The position numbers were made by a program, and so were the translations under genes. Shown here in pieces: positions 62,501-64,000 of a stretch of DNA of 64,000 bases (position 1 is the stretch's first letter; each line of letters opens with the position of its first letter). Source of the DNA: Batillaria attramentaria (Eukaryota; Mollusca; Gastropoda; Batillariidae); assembly GCA_018292915.2 (NCBI GenBank), contig JACVVK020000227.1:778001-842000 (forward strand). Reading direction: 5' to 3'. A model generated the notes under the pieces. That model had not been told where the DNA came from. It searched no databases and saw nothing but the letters and a program-made list of their open reading frames with translations.

Positions 62501-62938
62501 AGGTTTTGCACTTTCCCAGACGAAGTTATGTGGCGACCGGCGCAGCAGACAATATACATCACAAAAAAGCAGAAAGCTTCCGATGGTTCGTAAAATAAAA
62601 TTACGTTTTGAAAGAAGTGCCTATCGTTTGTCCTTTTCAACCATGACAGACAAAGAAAATGGCTCCAGACCGGTGCAAGATCTCTTCCTTCTCACTGCAA
62701 AATAGCAGAGTCAGCCGTCTGCCGAGTCATCATCGTCTGCAATCGGTTTGTTACATACCGACTTCAACATAGCAGGATTACGAGTAAAACAAATCATAAA
62801 CCGCCAGATAAATCGTATACCGTTTTCTGGGTCGATGTAGAGCAAATGACATTCTTTTAAGATTCTTTCGTTCAATGACTGCGTGGCAGTGTCCGACGGA
62901 TTTGCAGAGGACCTCGGCACCTTCACCTTCCCCGACAT
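10123..62938 (-). CDS. Dynamin-superfamily GTPase, EHD/sarcalumenin-like, 12 coding exons (gene model)
   Basis: Joined minus-strand exons: 62938-62821, 60478-60367, 32876-32783, 26188-26134, 22013-21873, 19463-19303, 16199-16098, 14700-14555, 13968-13797, 13344-13245, 12278-12191, 10176-10123. Every junction is GT-AG and intron phases run 1,2,0,1,1,0,0,2,2,2,0. After allowing for one surplus base in each of exons 9 and 10 the protein is about 446 residues. Seen: P-loop GNHSAGKS (about residues 65-72), DTPG (151-154), SKAD (215-218), two hydrophobic segments (about 324-343 and 378-397) and a basic/acidic tail. The G motifs and their spacing fit EHD-type dynamin GTPases, which bind and remodel membranes. 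No EH or EF-hand domain is present; the C-terminal hydrophobic pair suggests an integral membrane GTPase. The substrate membrane is unknown. The start at 62938 is preferred to an in-frame ATG at 62992 by judgement only. I do not know an accepted gene name. Confidence 0.88.
10384..11856. repeat. 43-bp minisatellite split by the TIR element
   Basis: Units with AAAAACACGACCCCTCCCCC lie on both sides (10384-10676, 11664-11856) of the 987-bp insertion. Confidence 0.9.
10677..11663. mobile_element. 987-bp TIR element with TAA target duplications (Harbinger-like MITE)
   Basis: Ends AGGCGCGTCTTAACTATAGC and its reverse complement, flanked by TAA (10674-10676, 11664-11666), which fits the 3-bp TWA duplication of PIF/Harbinger. 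It interrupts a 43-bp minisatellite. No transposase frame is present. The interior is CpG-rich and includes AAGATGGCGGAGGG, like a housekeeping promoter or first exon, perhaps kept from an autonomous parent. Confidence 0.75.
12191..12278 (-). CDS. GTPase exon 11
   Basis: Acceptor CTGTTTCCAG, donor GTGGGT. It completes Arg400 and encodes residues 401-429, including PTLTRKQRRNLQD and DYVQNVVKSKK. This is a strongly basic post-membrane segment, probably cytosolic. Confidence 0.9.
12385..13035. repeat. 27-bp minisatellite in intron 10
   Basis: About 24 units of TTGCCATGGAATCAGTGTAC type with frequent one-base indels. Confidence 0.95.
13245..13344 (-). CDS. GTPase exon 10 (second hydrophobic segment), frameshifted
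   Basis: Acceptor TTAAGCAG (weak pyrimidine tract) and donor GTAATG. The 3' part reads NYIIGGILDWAAVMLLIAKF, a membrane segment, and leaves in phase 2, matching exon 11. In the phase set by exon 9 the 5' part reads LWRRVPG and then meets a stop. The length of 100 again implies one surplus base, near a GG pair around 13323-13330. Alternatively exon 9 ends elsewhere in phase 1. Confidence 0.7.
13365..13570. repeat. 38-bp minisatellite in intron 9
   Basis: About five units with AACACTGAATGTCTAACCAA. Confidence 0.85.
13797..13968 (-). CDS. GTPase exon 9 (first hydrophobic segment), frameshifted
   Basis: Acceptor ACCTTTGCAG before 13968, donor GTACAC after 13797. The entry frame reads SAKASRNLRAR and the downstream frame reads LLGMLLPLLLLATFLIST, a clear membrane segment. 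The two frames differ by one base at a GGG run near 13930. Length is 172, but flanking phases require a multiple of three, so the exon has one surplus base. Either an assembly error or a real lesion. The donor is weak and its position is the least certain in the model. Confidence 0.72.
13975..14075 (-). repeat. Three degenerate copies of the intron end upstream of exon 9
   Basis: CTGTCATTA-like sequence followed by a pyrimidine-rich stretch occurs three times. The copy nearest exon 9 supplies its acceptor. Confidence 0.65.
14183..14313. repeat. Homopolymer C/T tract in intron 8
   Basis: Long C runs broken by a 14-base T run. Exact length is unreliable in any assembly. The minus strand is G-rich and could form quadruplexes. 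Confidence 0.8.
14555..14700 (-). CDS. GTPase exon 8 (helical stalk)
   Basis: Acceptor GGTGACAG, donor GTAGGC. It encodes residues 262-309 and two bases of codon 310: a charged helical stretch with IEEVCKDIEKTINQ and VEEKLRDD. The first 50 or so bases of this exon, with its acceptor, are the seed of the tandem array directly upstream (14706-15953). Confidence 0.92.
14706..15953 (-). repeat. Tandem array built from the exon 8 acceptor and 5' coding sequence
   Basis: Seventeen units of about 66-80 bp. On the minus strand each has a GTGTGTGG...TGACAG acceptor followed by about 45-50 bases homologous to the start of exon 8 (CAGATAGAG...TGTAAAGACAT). The units nearest both ends keep the exon-like GAGGAGGTGT; interior units share the variant GAGATGGGGTGT. 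The 5'-most unit has lost the AG of its acceptor. Confidence 0.93.
16026..16094. repeat. GA microsatellite next to the exon 7 donor
   Basis: Imperfect GAGA tract starting four bases past the donor. On the gene strand it is CT-rich. Confidence 0.9.
16098..16199 (-). CDS. GTPase exon 7
   Basis: Acceptor GTTACAG, donor GTGGCT, followed by a long CT/GA tract. It encodes residues 228-261 in 34 whole codons. DMPTIYVPN is the beta strand at the end of the G domain. Confidence 0.9.
16540..18985. repeat. Roughly 50-bp minisatellite filling intron 6
   Basis: Close to 50 units with TAGCCTTGGGGCAGTACATG. Subfamilies run in blocks: GACGCGAGGCTTCAC early, GACGCGAGACTTCCC in the middle, GTGTTAGGCTTTCCC late. 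Confidence 0.95.
19303..19463 (-). CDS. GTPase exon 6 (G4 motif)
   Basis: Acceptor TGTTGCAG, donor GTATCC after 19303. It encodes residues 175-227. It contains LIFVFFDP, a typical dynamin/EHD beta strand, and SKAD (215-218), the guanine-specificity motif. It leaves at phase 0. Confidence 0.92.
19500..20145. other. Intron 5 segment: GC-rich block then AT-rich block
   Basis: 19530-19660 has GGGGTCCAGGGG and GGCAATGCCCCGCTAGGGG words of the kind seen at transposon ends, but no partner end was found. The rest is AT-rich without features. Confidence 0.35.
20146..20885. repeat. 30-bp minisatellite in intron 5
   Basis: About 22 units of AATCTCTCCTCCAGCGTTGT. Two blocks differ by CAGATC versus CAAATC. 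Confidence 0.95.
21310..21705. repeat. 51-bp minisatellite in intron 5
   Basis: Eight near-identical units with TATACCTGCCCATAGCAACA. On the gene strand each contains GGGCAGGTATAC, which resembles a splice donor. Confidence 0.95.
21825..21914 (-). repeat. 42-bp tandem duplication across the exon 5 donor
   Basis: Two copies of a 42-bp unit that ends TTTGGCTGG and GTAAGTACCC on the minus strand. The second copy runs straight into a poly-G tract on the plus strand (21805-21823). Confidence 0.95.
21873..22013 (-). CDS. GTPase exon 5 (G3 motif), with duplicated donor
   Basis: Acceptor CCACACAG, donor GTAAGT after 21873. It encodes residues 128-173, including the G3 motif DTPG. The last 32 bases of the exon and the first 10 of the intron are repeated in tandem directly downstream, giving a second GTAAGT donor at 21830. 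Using it would add exactly 42 nt (14 residues) in frame. Confidence 0.92.
22190..22330. repeat. Short duplication with poly-C runs
   Basis: Two copies of ACACACAGTACCCC... and TGTACTACGAGACA... separated by C runs; a G run follows at 22430-22452. Confidence 0.8.
22453..23099. other. Intron 4 spacer
   Basis: A short doublet (ACTTCCACAAACTAAAAC, 22499-22548) and no other feature. Confidence 0.4.
23100..25895. repeat. 86-bp satellite in intron 4 with higher-order structure
   Basis: About 32 units of GACCAGGTGACAAGTGAAGA type. Blocks of 86+86+82 bp repeat with a 254-bp period between about 24100 and 25090. After the SINE the units are shorter and carry TTTAGCAGTAACAATACC. Confidence 0.95.
25196..25371 (-). 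mobile_element. tRNA-derived SINE, copy 1, inside the 86-bp satellite
   Basis: The most diverged copy; the head is recognisable. It interrupts the satellite, with ACCAGGTGACA on both sides, which could be a target duplication or simply satellite sequence. Confidence 0.8.
26134..26188 (-). CDS. GTPase exon 4 (55 bp)
   Basis: Short exon with acceptor GTCTACAG and donor GTAGAG. It encodes residues 109-126 (GNATLHLYPHFEPLRQIE) and the first base of Gly127. It was found by looking for an exon of the right entry and exit phases between exons 3 and 5; both phases fit exactly. Confidence 0.9.
26385..26554. repeat. Left part of a dispersed repeat with CTCACTTGTG end
   Basis: It begins TAGCTCACTTGTGA and contains GGTCAAGGTCATTCAAAA, recurring at 30420. 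With 30351-31189 it appears to form one element, later split by the 42-bp minisatellite and the LINE. Confidence 0.5.
26555..26612. repeat. 42-bp minisatellite, left of the LINE
   Basis: Just over one unit of TTGATAGCTCGAGTTCTTAT, ending in the LINE target sequence. Confidence 0.9.
26613..29908 (+). mobile_element. Full-length RTE-like LINE (non-LTR retrotransposon)
   Basis: It starts CCCTACATGGTCCAACCC after a TCATTAAGCTT (26602-26612) and ends in four TAAG repeats before the same 11 bases (29909-29919), so the target duplication and both ends are preserved. A 278-bp leader precedes one open frame. Simple-repeat tails in place of poly(A) are usual for RTE-type elements. It interrupts a 42-bp minisatellite in GTPase intron 3, in the opposite orientation to the gene. 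Confidence 0.9.
26891..29899 (+). CDS. Endonuclease-reverse transcriptase of the LINE, intact, 1002 aa
   Basis: Single uninterrupted frame. Residues about 25-275 are an apurinic-type endonuclease: ATWNIRTM, LSETRW, GDFNAKIG (about 167-174) and SSDHHL (about 262-267). Residues about 490-780 are the reverse transcriptase: NGKAAGPDEIPAE, PKKGDLRDCSNYRGI, QAGFRRNRSCADQI, YEKAFDSVDRE, GVRQGCLLSP and the catalytic FADD (about 741-744). The C-terminal 200 residues have the WGWIGHTLRKP and GKRKRGRPRNSWRRD blocks common in invertebrate RTE-like elements. All catalytic motifs are intact, so it may be active. The stop codon lies in the TAAG tail, leaving essentially no 3' UTR. The exact clade needs a phylogeny. 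Confidence 0.93.
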   Translation: MTHCSESRKEAARPTPLLTPRTTTRVATWNIRTMYEVGRTIQVAREMKNYKIGVLGLSETRWLQTGQLRFSSGEQLLYSGHTEDGAPHTEGVALMLAPEAQRALIGWEPVNSRIITAKFITKKKDIKLNIIQCYAPTNDAEEEKKDDFYQQLQTVIDRGGAKDMTILMGDFNAKIGSDNTGYEDTMGTHGLGQMNENGERFADFCALNQLVIGGSIFPHKRIHKATWRSPDHVTENQIDHICISRKFRRSWRDVRVMRGADVSSDHHLLATTLRLRLKRHTNANSTRTRYNVGLLRNTDTQAAFRISLSNRFQPLQDLIEDSEMDIETQWEHSKKLWHDTCEEVLGKRKTQHKEWISADTIQKLEVRKEKKTALNTSRTRRAKAKAQEEYTAADREVKRSTRKDKRDYIDNLASQAEEAARQGNLKDLYQVTKKLAGKFQQTDKPVKDKNGHPLTTTEEQLKRWAEHFRELLNRPIPETPPDIPPAETELPINCDKPSKAEIRKAIMTLRNGKAAGPDEIPAEAIKADTETAVNMLHSLFSKIWEKEEVPAQWKEGIVIKLPKKGDLRDCSNYRGIMLLSVPGKVLNRILLERMREAVDPMLRDQQAGFRRNRSCADQIASLRIIVEQSLEWNSPLYINFIDYEKAFDSVDREALWKLLRHYGVPGKIISLIQCTYQDMSCRIAHAGQLSESFEVKTGVRQGCLLSPFLFLLVIDWIMKTTTAGRKNGIQWTLWTQLDDLDFADDLALLSHSHSQMQDKTTCLEATSAGTGLKVNRKKTELMKINTTANTPVTVGGEPIREVESFVYLGSVVDGQGGTDRDVTARIGKARAAMVMLKNVWASKVVSIRTKLRILNSNVKSVLLYGCETWRTTKTMQQKIQTFLNTCLRRIFNIRWPEKIRNEELWERAGQEPVAKQILRRKWGWIGHTLRKPASSTTRQALTWNPQGKRKRGRPRNSWRRDTEAELCKQGTNWTGVARLAQNRVRWRSVVDGLCSTWSQGPK
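29909..30350. repeat. 42-bp minisatellite, right of the LINE
   Basis: About ten units. Most have GCTTGCTTGATAGC, while the last ones have GCTTGTTTGATAGC like the left flank. Confidence 0.95.
30351..31189. repeat. Right part of the dispersed repeat, with degenerate internal periodicity
   Basis: About four degenerate units of roughly 150-200 bp, each with CCTTGACCTTGA-like words, TTTGGTGCCTCTG and CTGAGAAAATGGC. It ends TTACACAAGTGAGCC, complementary to the left end. Confidence 0.5.
31190..31857. other. Intron 3 segment with simple repeats
   Basis: GT tract 31260-31286, GA tract 31504-31520 and C runs at 31640 and 31794-31812. No gene. Confidence 0.5.
31873..32085 (-). mobile_element. tRNA-derived SINE, copy 2, with a long CA tail
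   Basis: CCCGCCAATATCAAG flanks it on both sides (31858-31872, 32086-32100), a 15-bp target duplication. Between them lie the SINE and a GT tract (31873-31940) that on the SINE strand is its 3' (AC)n tail. Confidence 0.9.
32101..32782. other. Intron 3 segment next to exon 3
   Basis: GT tract 32280-32328 and an ACAGGTGAGCCAAAG end-like word near 32497 resembling the dispersed repeat at 31180. Otherwise unique. Confidence 0.45.
32783..32876 (-). CDS. GTPase exon 3 (switch region)
   Basis: Acceptor TTGACAG before 32876 and consensus donor GTAAGT after 32783. It supplies the last base of Trp77 and residues 78-108, including ETQGFTFVTSG, the place where dynamin-family proteins carry the conserved switch threonine. 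It ends at phase 0. Confidence 0.92.
32877..34546. other. Intron 2, first segment
   Basis: Unique sequence with a GA tract (33993-34016). No coding segment supported. Confidence 0.45.
34547..34673. repeat. 23-24 bp minisatellite
   Basis: Five units of TACATGTACCAGCAGCACGA. Confidence 0.95.
34674..37710. other. Intron 2 segment, moderately GC-rich
   Basis: A GT microsatellite at 35193-35275 (about 40 repeats), C runs at 35006, 35431 and 36979, and a short GT tract at 37314. Longer open frames (such as 35826-36359) show no family resemblance. Confidence 0.45.
37715..37933. repeat. Ginger1 left terminal inverted repeat
   Basis: Complementary to 41969-42179. The outer part has a GGTCCCCC-type motif repeated several times, including the palindrome GTCCCCCGGGGGAC. 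The inner end carries a few extra bases (near 37898) relative to the right repeat. Confidence 0.88.
37934..38799 (-). other. Ginger1 3' non-coding region
   Basis: AT-rich with oligo-T runs and a CT microsatellite (38184-38240). No coding frame; presumably 3' UTR and terminator of the transposase transcript. Confidence 0.6.
38800..40629 (-). CDS. Ginger1 transposase exon 2: integrase core, GPY/F and OTU domains
   Basis: Acceptor TTCTCTCTAG, joined in phase 0 to exon 1, giving about 698 residues. It completes the HHCC finger (CRSCCVCQ). The DDE core has GMDIIGP (about 142), DQGREF (about 201) and ETNGQRERDN (about 230), followed by a GPY motif (RFVGPYEVIS). A stretch of 8-residue PS(H/Y)xPQAD repeats then separates the integrase from an OTU cysteine-protease domain, with GDGNCFFR carrying the catalytic Asp/Cys (about 571) and GHHF near the C-terminus as the likely catalytic His. 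All key residues are present. The protease is thought to act on ubiquitin or on the transposase itself, but its role is unproven. It could be misread as a Gypsy polyprotein fragment; the TIRs and CCGG duplications exclude that. Confidence 0.92.
   Translation of the reverse strand, partial: VLERYFWHGMKQEVEDYCRSCCVCQNMNACRKKPAAPLHPIPVPKKKWSLVGMDIIGPLQVTDRGNQYIVALTDHFTKFPVAKAIPCKSSEEVARFMYETICIFGAFDSLITDQGREFINFALDILTDRFNINHRISSAYHPETNGQRERDNRTLKDTLVKITDNDDWDELLPAALFAYRTSVHKSTQFSPFLALYGEQAKLPFDVTGDANEQDLNEEIMDTMKGIHEEVKNKIGENISRAQKKQKEYYDSRRAYDHGFRIGDKVLIINAARVHRMGGKMAPRFVGPYEVISVLPKGRLQLKNTKSGKILKNLYNISNVKLFHDRTQDNADPSHAPQADPSYHPQADPSHAPQADPSYHPQADPSHAPQADPSYHPQADPSHTPQADPSHAPQADPSYHPQADPSYHPQADPSHAPQADPSYHPQADPSCQPPLRMKFHPVDGAWQKDRASSLNFPRLFRRHPSRESVEVDITATPLDSVSVKGDGNCFFRSVSFVVLGTESKYKEFRNIICDWIEKNDKRFYGTSARENYVATSNMRNDRTWATEVEIFAAATLLDTPVYVFTREAPGRQPRWLKYGPVWQSAPLKTDRAIYIMNLGHHFAPVFCVTP
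39351..39640 (-). repeat. 24-bp coding minisatellite in the Ginger1 transposase
   Basis: About twelve 24-bp units encode alternating PSHAPQAD and PSYHPQAD. They form a flexible linker between the integrase and the OTU domain. Frame is kept throughout. Confidence 0.9.
40630..40984 (-). other. Intron of the Ginger1 transposase gene
   Basis: GT-AG intron holding GT, G and GA simple tracts (40700-40755) and a degenerate repeat of CCGGAAAAT/GTTATATAC motifs (40780-40900). Confidence 0.8.
40985..41251 (-). CDS. Ginger1 transposase exon 1
   Basis: Starts MDDTLYDN at 41251 (an in-frame ATG at 41329 would add 26 residues) and ends at a GTGAGC donor after codon 89. It holds the first half of the HHCC zinc-binding domain (FHDNYVSGGHLGMNKTYKK). 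Confidence 0.85.
41321..41400. promoter_or_regulatory. Duplicated TCACGTGA-containing segment upstream of the transposase
   Basis: Two tandem 40-bp copies, each with GAGTCACGTGACGTGTC, a near-palindrome holding an E-box. They sit 70-150 bp upstream of the preferred start codon, so they could bind bHLH-type factors. Function is inferred. Confidence 0.45.
41441..41625. repeat. Perfect inverted repeat, 73-bp arms
   Basis: Arms 41441-41513 and 41553-41625 are exact reverse complements around a 39-base loop. The loop repeats the sequence just left of the first arm (GTGGCGACCGTTTTCTC). It would form a long hairpin. Confidence 0.9.
41713..41782. repeat. GT microsatellite inside Ginger1
   Basis: About 34 GT dinucleotides, followed by GCGT variants, with a GA tract at 41892-41922. 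Confidence 0.9.
41969..42179. repeat. Ginger1 right terminal inverted repeat
   Basis: Complementary to 37715-37933 with very few differences, indicating a recent insertion or little decay. Confidence 0.88.
42184..43480. other. Intron 2 segment right of Ginger1
   Basis: Unique GC-rich sequence with three copies of a CCGTCCGTCATTG word (42770-42845). Confidence 0.45.
43481..43905. repeat. 51-bp minisatellite
   Basis: Eight near-identical units with CACTTAGCGTCTGCAGTACT. Confidence 0.95.
43906..44345. other. Intron 2 spacer
   Basis: GA tract 44161-44184; otherwise unique. Confidence 0.4.
44346..44640. repeat. Degenerate 60-75 bp tandem repeat
   Basis: Four units of CTATACTATACTATAC plus ATAGCTCTTGTCTGGACCAC. 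Confidence 0.85.
44664..45160 (-). mobile_element. Second copy of the (ACTC)-tailed dispersed element
   Basis: It matches 46285-46660 over most of its length, including AAGCCGCGCAAGCCACAAAG and the GTAGTGCAGACGTGAGTAAG region. It is interrupted by the 86-bp LINE 5'-end insertion and has a local triplication of ACATGCAGGAGACGCT. Its outer end is uncertain. Confidence 0.65.
45007..45092 (-). mobile_element. 86-bp insertion carrying only the 5' end of the RTE-like LINE
   Basis: Read on the minus strand it begins at exactly the first base of the LINE at 26613 and matches about 80 bases with few changes, ending GCACGTGCAAA. It is flanked by TTTACTTA on both sides (44999-45006, 45093-45100). It sits inside another dispersed repeat, whose other copy (46.3-46.7 kb) lacks it. 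LINE copies normally lose the 5' end, so this is unusual. Confidence 0.75.
45161..45810. other. Intron 2 spacer
   Basis: A degenerate doublet of ACTAAAATCTG...GATTTTAAGT (45295-45450) and four units of CACCAAGGGCTACAACTCAT (45615-45695). No gene. Confidence 0.45.
45811..46280. repeat. 48-57 bp minisatellite, first block
   Basis: Nine units with AACACCGTCTGCATGGAAAC. Some have an extra CATCATC. Confidence 0.95.
46281..47238 (-). mobile_element. Retroposon-like insertion splitting a minisatellite
   Basis: CACCATGACAAG precedes it (46269-46280), and CACCATGACAAG recurs at its far end. On the minus strand it ends in an (ACTC)n simple-repeat tail. No coding frame was recognised. Its 3' part is shared with the copy at 44664. 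Confidence 0.65.
47239..47805. repeat. 48-57 bp minisatellite, second block
   Basis: The same unit as 45811-46280, twelve copies. The two blocks were one array before the insertion at 46281-47238. Confidence 0.95.
47806..49370. other. Intron 2 spacer, GC-rich
   Basis: C runs (48119-48133, 48227, 48275) and a GA tract (48421-48444). No gene recognised. Confidence 0.45.
49371..50352. repeat. 37-bp minisatellite with a 540-bp internal duplication
   Basis: About 26 units of GGGTTCATCTGAGGACTCTG. A marker pair (CTGACAGGG then GGGTTTATC) recurs exactly 540 bp apart. Confidence 0.95.
50353..50837. other. Intron 2 spacer with GT microsatellite
   Basis: Three short ACATACTTGATAGGGACATGTG-related units, then a GT tract at 50525-50577. 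Confidence 0.7.
50838..51228. mobile_element. 391-bp element with CAGGGTCCATACA inverted ends
   Basis: The ends CAGGGTCCATACA and TGTATGGACCCTG are complementary. The interior repeats CCATGACTTTTC-like words. The CAGGG terminus is compatible with hAT-type non-autonomous elements, but the flanking 8-mers do not match. Confidence 0.45.
51229..51880. other. Intron 2 spacer
   Basis: Two to three copies of AGTGTACGGACTATAGCGGT near 51760-51835. No gene. Confidence 0.45.
51881..52275. repeat. 37-bp minisatellite
   Basis: Eleven units of GTACATGTTACGCCCTTACC, almost identical. Confidence 0.95.
52445..52790. repeat. 45-bp doublet and 44-bp minisatellite
   Basis: A doublet of AAGCCGTCACTCAGCGGTAC (52446-52530) and four units of ACTTGTCGCCGTGAGGCAGC (52608-52785). 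Confidence 0.9.
52791..53622. other. Intron 2 spacer
   Basis: 52916-53060 (AACGTCCTTTTCTGGGTCCA and following) may be a decayed relative of the SINE body. Otherwise unique. Confidence 0.35.
53623..53796 (-). mobile_element. tRNA-derived SINE, copy 3
   Basis: Same family as copy 4, with A box TGGCCGAATGG and B box GAGTTCGAATCC intact. The anticodon-arm region resembles tRNA-Arg. CAGGTG near both ends may be a short target duplication. Confidence 0.8.
53931..54098 (-). mobile_element. tRNA-derived SINE, copy 4
   Basis: The minus strand has a tRNA-like head with an A-box-like TGGTCGAATGG and a slightly damaged B box, then a body shared with three other copies in the window. It is flanked by CAGGGATTTCATGA (53917-53930, 54099-54112), a 14-bp target duplication inside the palindrome of the host transposon. 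Confidence 0.85.
54985..55206 (-). pseudogene. Transposase N-terminal fragment, KRBA2/Ginger-like
   Basis: The frame reads RYQTHNKYLIPTEDYYKLVE and then, after a one-base frame change, SEKDYYLQTKQ. This pattern resembles the N-terminal region shared by KRAB-A-domain-containing-2-like, Ginger-related integrases. There is no integrase core. It lies between the palindromic inverted ends and is probably their decayed coding part. Confidence 0.45.
55471..56999. other. Intron 2 spacer
   Basis: A short doublet near 56030-56100 and no recognised gene or element. Confidence 0.4.
57911..57992. repeat. Retroelement-tail-like insert, copy 1
   Basis: ATCAAATCAAATCATCTTTA followed by TTCTTCTGGTGCCCGCACTG. 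Sequence of this type is common at the ends of dispersed elements. The second copy is at 58170-58250. Confidence 0.6.
58170..58250. repeat. Retroelement-tail-like insert, copy 2
   Basis: Same sequence as 57911-57992 with a few changes and at the same place in the unit. Confidence 0.6.
58640..58960. repeat. Degenerate 60-bp tandem repeat
   Basis: Five diverged units with GGTTTTGCACCCA, GTATGGCG and GAAAGCATG. Confidence 0.7.
58961..59938. other. Intron 2, last segment
   Basis: A few relics of the 59-bp unit (to about 59150) and a C run at 59501-59521. No gene. Confidence 0.45.
59939..60215. repeat. 41-bp minisatellite downstream of exon 2
   Basis: Seven units of AGAGCCACTAGGGTACCGGT, near-identical. 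Confidence 0.95.
60367..60478 (-). CDS. GTPase exon 2 (P-loop)
   Basis: Acceptor TTTCAG before 60478, donor GTAGGT after 60367. It encodes residues 41-76 and two bases of Trp77, including the nucleotide-binding P-loop GNHSAGKSS. The entry phase matches exon 1 and the exit phase matches exon 3, 27.5 kb away. A 41-bp minisatellite lies just downstream in the intron and an 18-bp minisatellite just upstream. Confidence 0.92.
60555..60700. repeat. 18-bp minisatellite in intron 1
   Basis: Units of CCATCAGCCACTAACT with gaps. Confidence 0.9.
60701..62820 (-). other. Intron 1 of the GTPase gene, mostly unique sequence
   Basis: Together with 60479-60700 this is intron 1. I see no coding segment, tandem array or transposon end, only short A and C runs (61672-61686). 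Confidence 0.6.
62821..62938 (-). CDS. GTPase exon 1 (start codon)
   Basis: Encodes residues 1-39 and the first base of codon 40, ending YIDPEN. The donor is GTATACG immediately after 62821 (phase 1). The frame stays open upstream to another ATG at 62992, which would add 18 residues. The segment is hydrophilic at its start and then helical (SLNERILKEC), as expected for the N-terminal helical region before the G domain. Confidence 0.85.
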
Positions 62939-63459
62939 CTTCCAGCGCTCGCTGTCAGAGTGGACAGACGAACTGCAACCGACAGGATACATTTGTAAAC
63001 GAAAAATGTCTGGATGGAATTTGACTTCCTTTCAAAAGAACAGTGGTGATGAGGCATTATTGTTACAGCAAGACAGTGATTTATTGATTTATGTACAAGA
63101 AAATGAACACACCCATTCGAAAAACTTGCAATGAAGGAAAATTCTGTTCGAGATTTTGTTTCAAATCCAACATTATCCTTTCGGTTAAATCATTCTGCAC
63201 TAGTGACATCTACATCCGTCAGCTGATCGAAGAGTGATCATGGCAATGACAAAGAAGGCGTGATTAATTCCATGATTTTTTTGCTGTTTTTGTATTATCT
63301 TACCCTAAAACAACCATACGTACTGGTTTATACCACTGACAACACTTTTTTCATTGTATTTCACCAAAGACCGTGAGGGCCACGTTCAGCGAGGTGCCGG
63401 TATAATCAACCAATTGCAAAATTTCAGCTCTTCGCTGCGGCCCTGTTGTGAGTGTAAAG
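62939..63459. promoter_or_regulatory. Probable bidirectional promoter
   Basis: About 520 bp separate the start codon of the minus-strand GTPase from an ATG opening a plus-strand reading frame. Head-to-head starts at this distance usually share a promoter. I see no clear TATA box. An alternative GTPase ATG (62992) lies inside the interval, so part of it may be coding or 5' UTR. Confidence 0.45.
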
Positions 63460-63557
63460 ATGGCTTCCCTCGTAGCAGACTACGGCGAAAGCAGTGGTGA
63501 ATCAGATGAAAATGACGAACCTGAGCCCAAAATCAGCGAAATAACAGGGTATTTCGG
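63460..63557 (+). CDS. Putative first coding exon of a divergent gene, partial
   Basis: ATG in good context (AAAGATGG), followed by 32 codons rich in Ser/Asp/Glu (SLVADYGESSGESDENDE) and a GTAAAA donor at 63558; another GTATTT donor lies at 63549. Short acidic starts of this kind occur in nuclear and splicing proteins such as the PRCC family, but this is only a resemblance. The rest of the gene is outside the window. Confidence 0.45.
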
Positions 63558-64000
63558 GTAAAATCACTTTAAGATACAATATAGAATACGTTTTCTATTT
63601 TGCGACAGCTTCTTTTGATATTAAAGGTCATGATCATGGTCCTCGGGCCTCCATACCTCACTGGCCACATAAGAAAACATCATAGGAAGTGACAGAACAG
63701 AATAAAAATTCTGAAGCTCGTAGGCCGGGAGGCCTATATCTGATTTTTTTTTTATCAGTGCCTGATGGCTGCCTTACTTTAAGAGCTTACACAATCTTTT
63801 GATCGTGGCATACAATTAACCCTTTGTGGACTGACTGTACCGTCAGCTGTGTCAGTGGCACCAAAGGCCGGGTCTTACCATGGCAGTAAATGTAACGAAG
63901 AACTATCATCGCTCTCAGGAAATGAACCGTAGCTCCTTTGTTTGAAGATCATGGAGCAATGCGAAAATATGTTAGACTGCACTTTCAGAAATTTGTGTGA
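63558..64000 (+). other. Intron sequence of the divergent gene
   Basis: No reading frame or repeat of note. It contains an oligo-T run near 63743-63752. Confidence 0.3.

Overview
The window is nuclear DNA from an animal, most likely a marine mollusc and perhaps a gastropod. This rests on a spliced gene with GT-AG introns up to 27.5 kb, minisatellites and ACATGTAC-rich repeats in most introns, tRNA-derived SINEs, an RTE-like LINE and a Ginger1 DNA transposon. The species is inferred, not shown. None of it looks prokaryotic.

Main gene (minus strand, about 62938 down to 10123). Twelve coding exons, all joined by GT-AG introns with compatible phases, encode a predicted protein of about 446 residues. 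It is a dynamin-superfamily GTPase of EHD/sarcalumenin-like type, with a P-loop, a DTPG motif, an SKAD motif, two C-terminal hydrophobic segments and a short charged tail. Exons 9 and 10 each carry one base too many, so the assembled sequence is frameshifted twice. A divergent gene starts on the plus strand at 63460, about 520 bp from the GTPase start codon, so 62939-63459 is probably a shared promoter.

Layout. 1-10.1 kb is downstream flank, with minisatellites, a 5'-truncated LINE tail and two related 54/62-bp arrays. 10.1-32.9 kb holds exons 12 to 3, separated by introns filled with minisatellites. Inside these introns are a TIR element with TAA duplications (10677-11663), a tandem array built from the start of exon 8 (14706-15953), a duplicated exon 5 splice donor (21831-21914), an 86-bp satellite, an intact 3.3-kb RTE-like LINE (26613-29908) and SINEs. 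32.9-60.4 kb is the giant intron 2, holding an apparently intact 4.47-kb Ginger1 transposon with integrase and OTU-protease domains, TIRs of about 0.2 kb and CCGG target duplications (37715-42179). It also holds a second, degenerate transposon with palindromic ends and a nested SINE, fragments of other retroelements and many minisatellites. 60.4-64 kb holds exons 2 and 1 and the divergent gene start.

No operons, rRNA genes or functional tRNA genes were seen, and no CRISPR array. Most long open frames outside the GTPase exons, the LINE and the Ginger1 transposase are repeats whose unit is a multiple of three. The observations most worth following up are the tandem array seeded by a coding exon and its splice acceptor, the in-frame duplicated splice donor in the same gene, and the intact Ginger1 element.
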